DNA of 64,000 nt, taken from contig OW799234.1 in assembly GCA_941918925.1 (NCBI GenBank), positions 93,475,978 through 93,539,977 on the forward strand. The letters run 5' to 3'. The notes beneath the pieces are model-generated. The model searched no databases. It worked only from the letters and a program-made list of their open reading frames with translations, and had not been told where the DNA came from. Position numbers and translations under genes: made by a program. Positions 60,166-64,000 of the stretch are shown piece by piece. Positions within the stretch are counted from its first letter, which is position 1. Every line of letters begins with the position of its first letter. Origin of the DNA: Phyto melanocephala. Lineage: Eukaryota > Arthropoda > Insecta > Diptera > Rhinophoridae.

Positions 60166-62369
60166 TAATACAAAGTACATAAAATTTAGGTATGTTCTTA
60201 GATTTAAAAAATGTTTTAGAATTGCATTTGACATCAAATATAAAATTCACAAGTTTTCAAAAAATGTTCGAGATTTGTCTTGACTACAGTTATTTACGTA
60301 ACTACATAAATCTGTATCCCTGCGGGTCGGTTAGTCTCTGTTTATTTTATAGAATTTATAAATTTTTTTTATAAAAACTTTTACACTTTATACATACTTA
60401 TGTGAAATATATACATATGTAAAGAATAACAACAGAAAGAGCAACAAATTATCAGTCAATGATTAAAAATGCAATTGTTGCATCGGAGTTTTCTTTGTTT
60501 CGAAAAAAGAAAACAACACACTGTACGACGGTAGGTATATGAAATGATACAAAGAATGATTTATACATACATACATACTTATATGTTCGCTACAGAATGA
60601 ACTGTTAAATTGTGTAGTTTGATTGTGGAAAAAATAGCCGTTGTTGCCGCTTTTAATAAAATCATTGTTTTTCTTAAAAAGCCTTTTCATTATCAATAAC
60701 AATCAAATAAATATCTTTCTTGATTGAGATCCTTATTTAATAAACAAAATTATAATTTGTTTAATAGAATAAAACTGTGATTCATTAAAACTTTTTATAT
60801 ATTTATGTATATGTAAATAGATTTTATTAAGACAAAATTTATTTAAAAGATTTCTTAAAGGTCCATATTAACAAACTTTTGGACAGTAAAGTTATTGAGT
60901 CTGTCAAAACTATACAAATTGCACAAATATAGGGTGTCTTGAAATTCACTATTAGCCACATTTCTTTCCTGTGTAATAAATAAAGTATTGAGTATAATTT
61001 GTTTAGTTTTTTCTAAAACATCTTTTGTATAAATGTAAGAACGTATGCATATGCGATATGCATAATTGATTACCCAGTCTAAATTTATATGCTGTCAATG
61101 TTAAGTCGATTCTCTTTTTTTCGTATTGTGTGTGAAATAAACTTCAATGAATTATAAGATTTATAAATTATTTGTAGAGAGAAGAAAAGGTGACTGTTGA
61201 ACATTGAAAAATCAAAAGCCATGTTTGCATTTCAAACATGTCCAATAAAAACATAAATGGAAAAGCAAATCAGCACACAGACAGCCAAATACGAAACAAC
61301 AAAGAAAAACACTTAAAAAATTTTATGAATACTATATTAAATAAGTGCGACCGACTGATTAGCGTTACATTTTAGGAATAGAAGAAATTATTAAAAAGAA
61401 AAAAGAAAATACACTATTTTTAAATTTTAATTTAATTAAATTAAAAATAATTGATTGCAATGGTTAAAAAATCCTCCTATTTTCTTGGATTGAGCTGGTA
61501 ATGCGCAATAATGAACAAAAGATACAATGTTATTCTTGTTGGCAAAGTCCTTAATTTACAAAATAATTATCCTAAAGCCAATGTCACCATCAAATCTCCA
61601 CATACTTAAGTGATATCAAAAATTAAGTTTTTCCTTTAAGCCGTTTTTTATTTAAATTTATTTTTAAATACTTTAAAAAAAGAACCCAAATACATAAGAA
61701 GAAAATATATAAGAGAAAAAATTAAATAAAACTCAAAACTGCATTTAATGTGCAGCACTTTGTTAAAAAAAATCGGAAAGATGTCAGAGAGTAAAGAGGG
61801 AAAAAAATTCCCAAGATAATGTCACACCAATCACACACCACAGCAGCGAATGTTGAAAATGAAAACCATTGTTTAAATAAACTTTTGCAAAAGTATAATT
61901 TGAAGAAACTTGCAGCAGACAATACTTTTTATGCATAAAGAAAAATTAATTGATGAAGTATGTATATACTTGTTTATTCTTGTGTATTTCGTTAATTACT
62001 CTGGTGGGTTGGTGTCATGTGGTCTGTTGTGGCTGTTGATATGATGTGGTTGTTGTAAACATTTTAACCACATCATTTGGTATTAAAAATACCAAAGAAA
62101 TTCATGAGACCAAAGTAAGAAAATATTTAGCAACCAAAAACCACAATGAACAAATTAAAAAATATAAATAAATTTATGATTATTTTACTAAATTATTCGG
62201 GATATACTCCCATAATTTTTCAATAATATTTATTTGGTTGTTAGGTTTAAGCTGGTTTATATGCATTTTACTGGTGCTTATGCCAGATCATCAGTAAACC
62301 TTTACCCAAATTCTTGAAAAAGTTTAAAATGTTATAAGTTATATTTTTAAATTCTCATTAACAAAATAG
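60166..62369. other. Non-coding stretch
   Basis: No gene supported. Frames 60192-60374, 60463-60702 and 61722-61922 have no recognisable domains. Sequence is AT-rich without clear repeats. Confidence 0.5.
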
Positions 62370-63035
62370 TCTACTAGTCAAGCCCTTTTATTTGATACTC
62401 ATATTGATGGTATTGAGCAAAAAATTACCAGCCATTTTATTTAGGACACCATCTTGGATATTTACTTTTTTATAGTTTACTGTATTTTACTAATTAAGAC
62501 CTTTCGTTCGACGCCAATATTTAGGGGGTTCAAGGAAGTTCAAGATTTGACCCATACATAAATTTATTATGCGCCATTCTGTAGTGGCGGCTACACAGAT
62601 TTATAGTATAATATAATGCGCATGTGACGCTCTTTAATTTGATACCCATTTTGATACACTCGAGATTTTGAAAATATGTGTTAAAAAAAAAATACAAATA
62701 TATCTAGGGGCATATCATATCATATCTACAAATAGTACCAATTATTCTAGGGCTGAATAATTTGAATTTTTATGTAAAAAAAAAAATGGAAAAAAGAGGC
62801 TATCGTGCTTATTATTATCTTAGAAAGTTATGATTTGATTGTGCTGGATTTCAATAGCGATTCATTGCCAGATATTCTAAAAGATACCACGTACAGGTCT
62901 GTGTAACATGTTGTGTTTCTAAAAGTTTATTTAACCCAACACACGAACAGACGGACATAGCTCAATCGACTCTCCTACTCATAAGCTTTACGACCGATTT
63001 ATGTACCCTTGGGCACCACAGGTGAAGGGTATAAA
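62370..63035 (-). mobile_element. HINE family C, copy 3, 3' truncated
   Basis: On the minus strand, the 5' start TTTTATACCCTTCACCTGTG is at 63035, followed by GTCCGTCTGTTC near 62950. The body includes CAAGCCCTTTTATTTGATAC near 62378 and CCATTTTATTTAGGACACCA near 62433. The 3' hairpin is not found. Confidence 0.7.
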
Positions 63036-63264
63036 AATAAATAAAAAAAACTCTAAACCGACGTAGGCATAAAAACAAAATGTTTATAACAAAATGTTAA
63101 AATATATGTATGTATTATAAATACATACAAAAGCTAAAGAAGAGTATATAATATTCAAATCAAAAAATGTTTAAAAAATTTTTAAATTTTTATGTACATA
63201 TATCTAACTGGAAATACAACAAATATTGTATCTTGTAACAAATGTGTTTTTTTGGAAAGGAAAA
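63036..63264. other. Non-coding spacer
   Basis: AT-rich; nothing recognised. Confidence 0.5.
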
Positions 63265-63488
63265 ACAACAACTTGCATACTAAATACAATAACGTCACAA
63301 CTCAAAATTTTCACAAATTGACTTTTTCTCATAAATTGATTCACAATACATATCTCTAACAACTCTAAACATTTCTTTCATATCACTATCTTATTTGACT
63401 GGATAATACAGTTATGCCTTCTTTTACCTCTCTTGAATATTTAAGAATTTTGAGTTGTGTCGTTATTGTGTTTACTGTGCGATATGTA
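63265..63488 (+). mobile_element. Foldback MITE, copy 2
   Basis: GCATACTAAATACAATAACG and TCACAACTCAAAATTTT at the left are mirrored at the right by AAATTTTGAGTTGTG.CGTTATTGTG and onward. The inner block matches the reverse complement of the copy at 51252-51528. The outermost bases are less well kept than in copy 1. Confidence 0.7.
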
Positions 63489-64000
63489 TGCTTATATACA
63501 TACATATCAGAACATGATTTCGTGTTTTATATTTTTTTTTAAACAGACTGTGGTGGCGTCGAAATGCAACAAAACAGAATTAGTTAAATATATATAAATG
63601 AATTGCATTAATAGATTACTAGCAGACATAATGGCGGAAGCAAAGCAATATATGAAACATAAGAAGAATATTCATAAATGCAAATAAATAAGCTTATATC
63701 AGAGATGGAAATACGTGGTGGTGCCTGTGGTCTTAATAAAAATTAGAGCTTGTTCTTATTTGCAAAACGGTTTAATTTGAAAATCTTTTATAAAACTCTT
63801 TCAAAAGTATTTCATATGTAAATTCTGATAAAATGAGGAATGCTTTAATACTTTTAGAATTACGTTTCTATATAAGTATCTTAAATGGGAATGTAGACTT
63901 GTTTTAGATTTTAGAACAAAATTGGATTTCAATTAAGGGAAATATTATTTATCAAACGTTAAAAAATCTTAATGTTGAACTTTCACTTTAAACTAGATTT
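63489..64000. other. Non-coding end of window
   Basis: AT-rich; no gene or repeat recognised. Confidence 0.5.

Overview
The window is animal nuclear DNA, very AT-rich (roughly three quarters A+T by eye) and almost entirely non-coding. It most likely comes from a dipteran, probably a calyptrate fly. The pointers are one metazoan gene with short GT-AG introns, repeats built like the Drosophila DINE-1/INE-1 (Helentron-associated, HINE) elements, CTAG-ended Helitrons, and remnants of mariner-class and gypsy-type elements. No prokaryotic gene, operon, tRNA, rRNA or CRISPR array was recognised. The species assignment is inference.

One real gene is visible: a Yippee-like (YPEL1-4 type) zinc-binding protein of 114 residues on the minus strand at 52480-52824. 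Its coding region is a single exon. A 75-bp intron and one or two untranslated exons lie upstream on the minus strand (about 52940-52972 and near 55131), so the gene probably spans at least 51956-55200 and its first intron holds a decayed transposon fragment.

Most other recognisable sequence is transposon derived. From left to right: a decayed HINE end (120-345); a TA-flanked MITE (2270-2783) almost touching a 2.9-kb non-autonomous Helitron (2803-5731) that carries a 118-bp tandem array; an inverted-repeat element with clustered CCGG motifs (7025-8277); fragments of HINE family A (8340-9137 and 9930-10240); a deleted mariner-like element (13855-14403); a second Helitron with 142-bp repeats (16047-16859); a foldback element (18114-18309); two full HINE-A copies (19020-21192 and 22568-25286); a HINE-C copy (26802-27731); a 2-kb element with inverted ends (29236-31233) abutting a transposase C-terminal remnant; two HINE-B copies joined head to tail (32094-33607); a MITE (33735-34399); a nested block in which HINE-B and HINE-A copies sit inside HINE-C (34523-38745); a TTAA-flanked piggyBac-like MITE (42042-42362); a 115-bp near-perfect hairpin element (46386-46500); the 3' end of a gypsy-class endogenous retrovirus (about 49190-49830); two opposite-orientation copies of another foldback MITE (51252-51528 and 63265-63488); a HINE-A fragment (53690-54292); a HINE-B copy (57421-58225); a mariner remnant (59790-60000); and HINE-C fragments (60063-60165 and 62370-63035).

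The best signals are structural: tandem arrays living inside rolling-circle elements (118-bp with a 631-bp higher-order period, 142-bp and 288-bp units), a mariner element captured once by HINE-A and spread with it, nested and tandem HINE insertions, and a 28-bp inverted repeat spanning a probable Yippee splice acceptor. All boundaries were read by eye.
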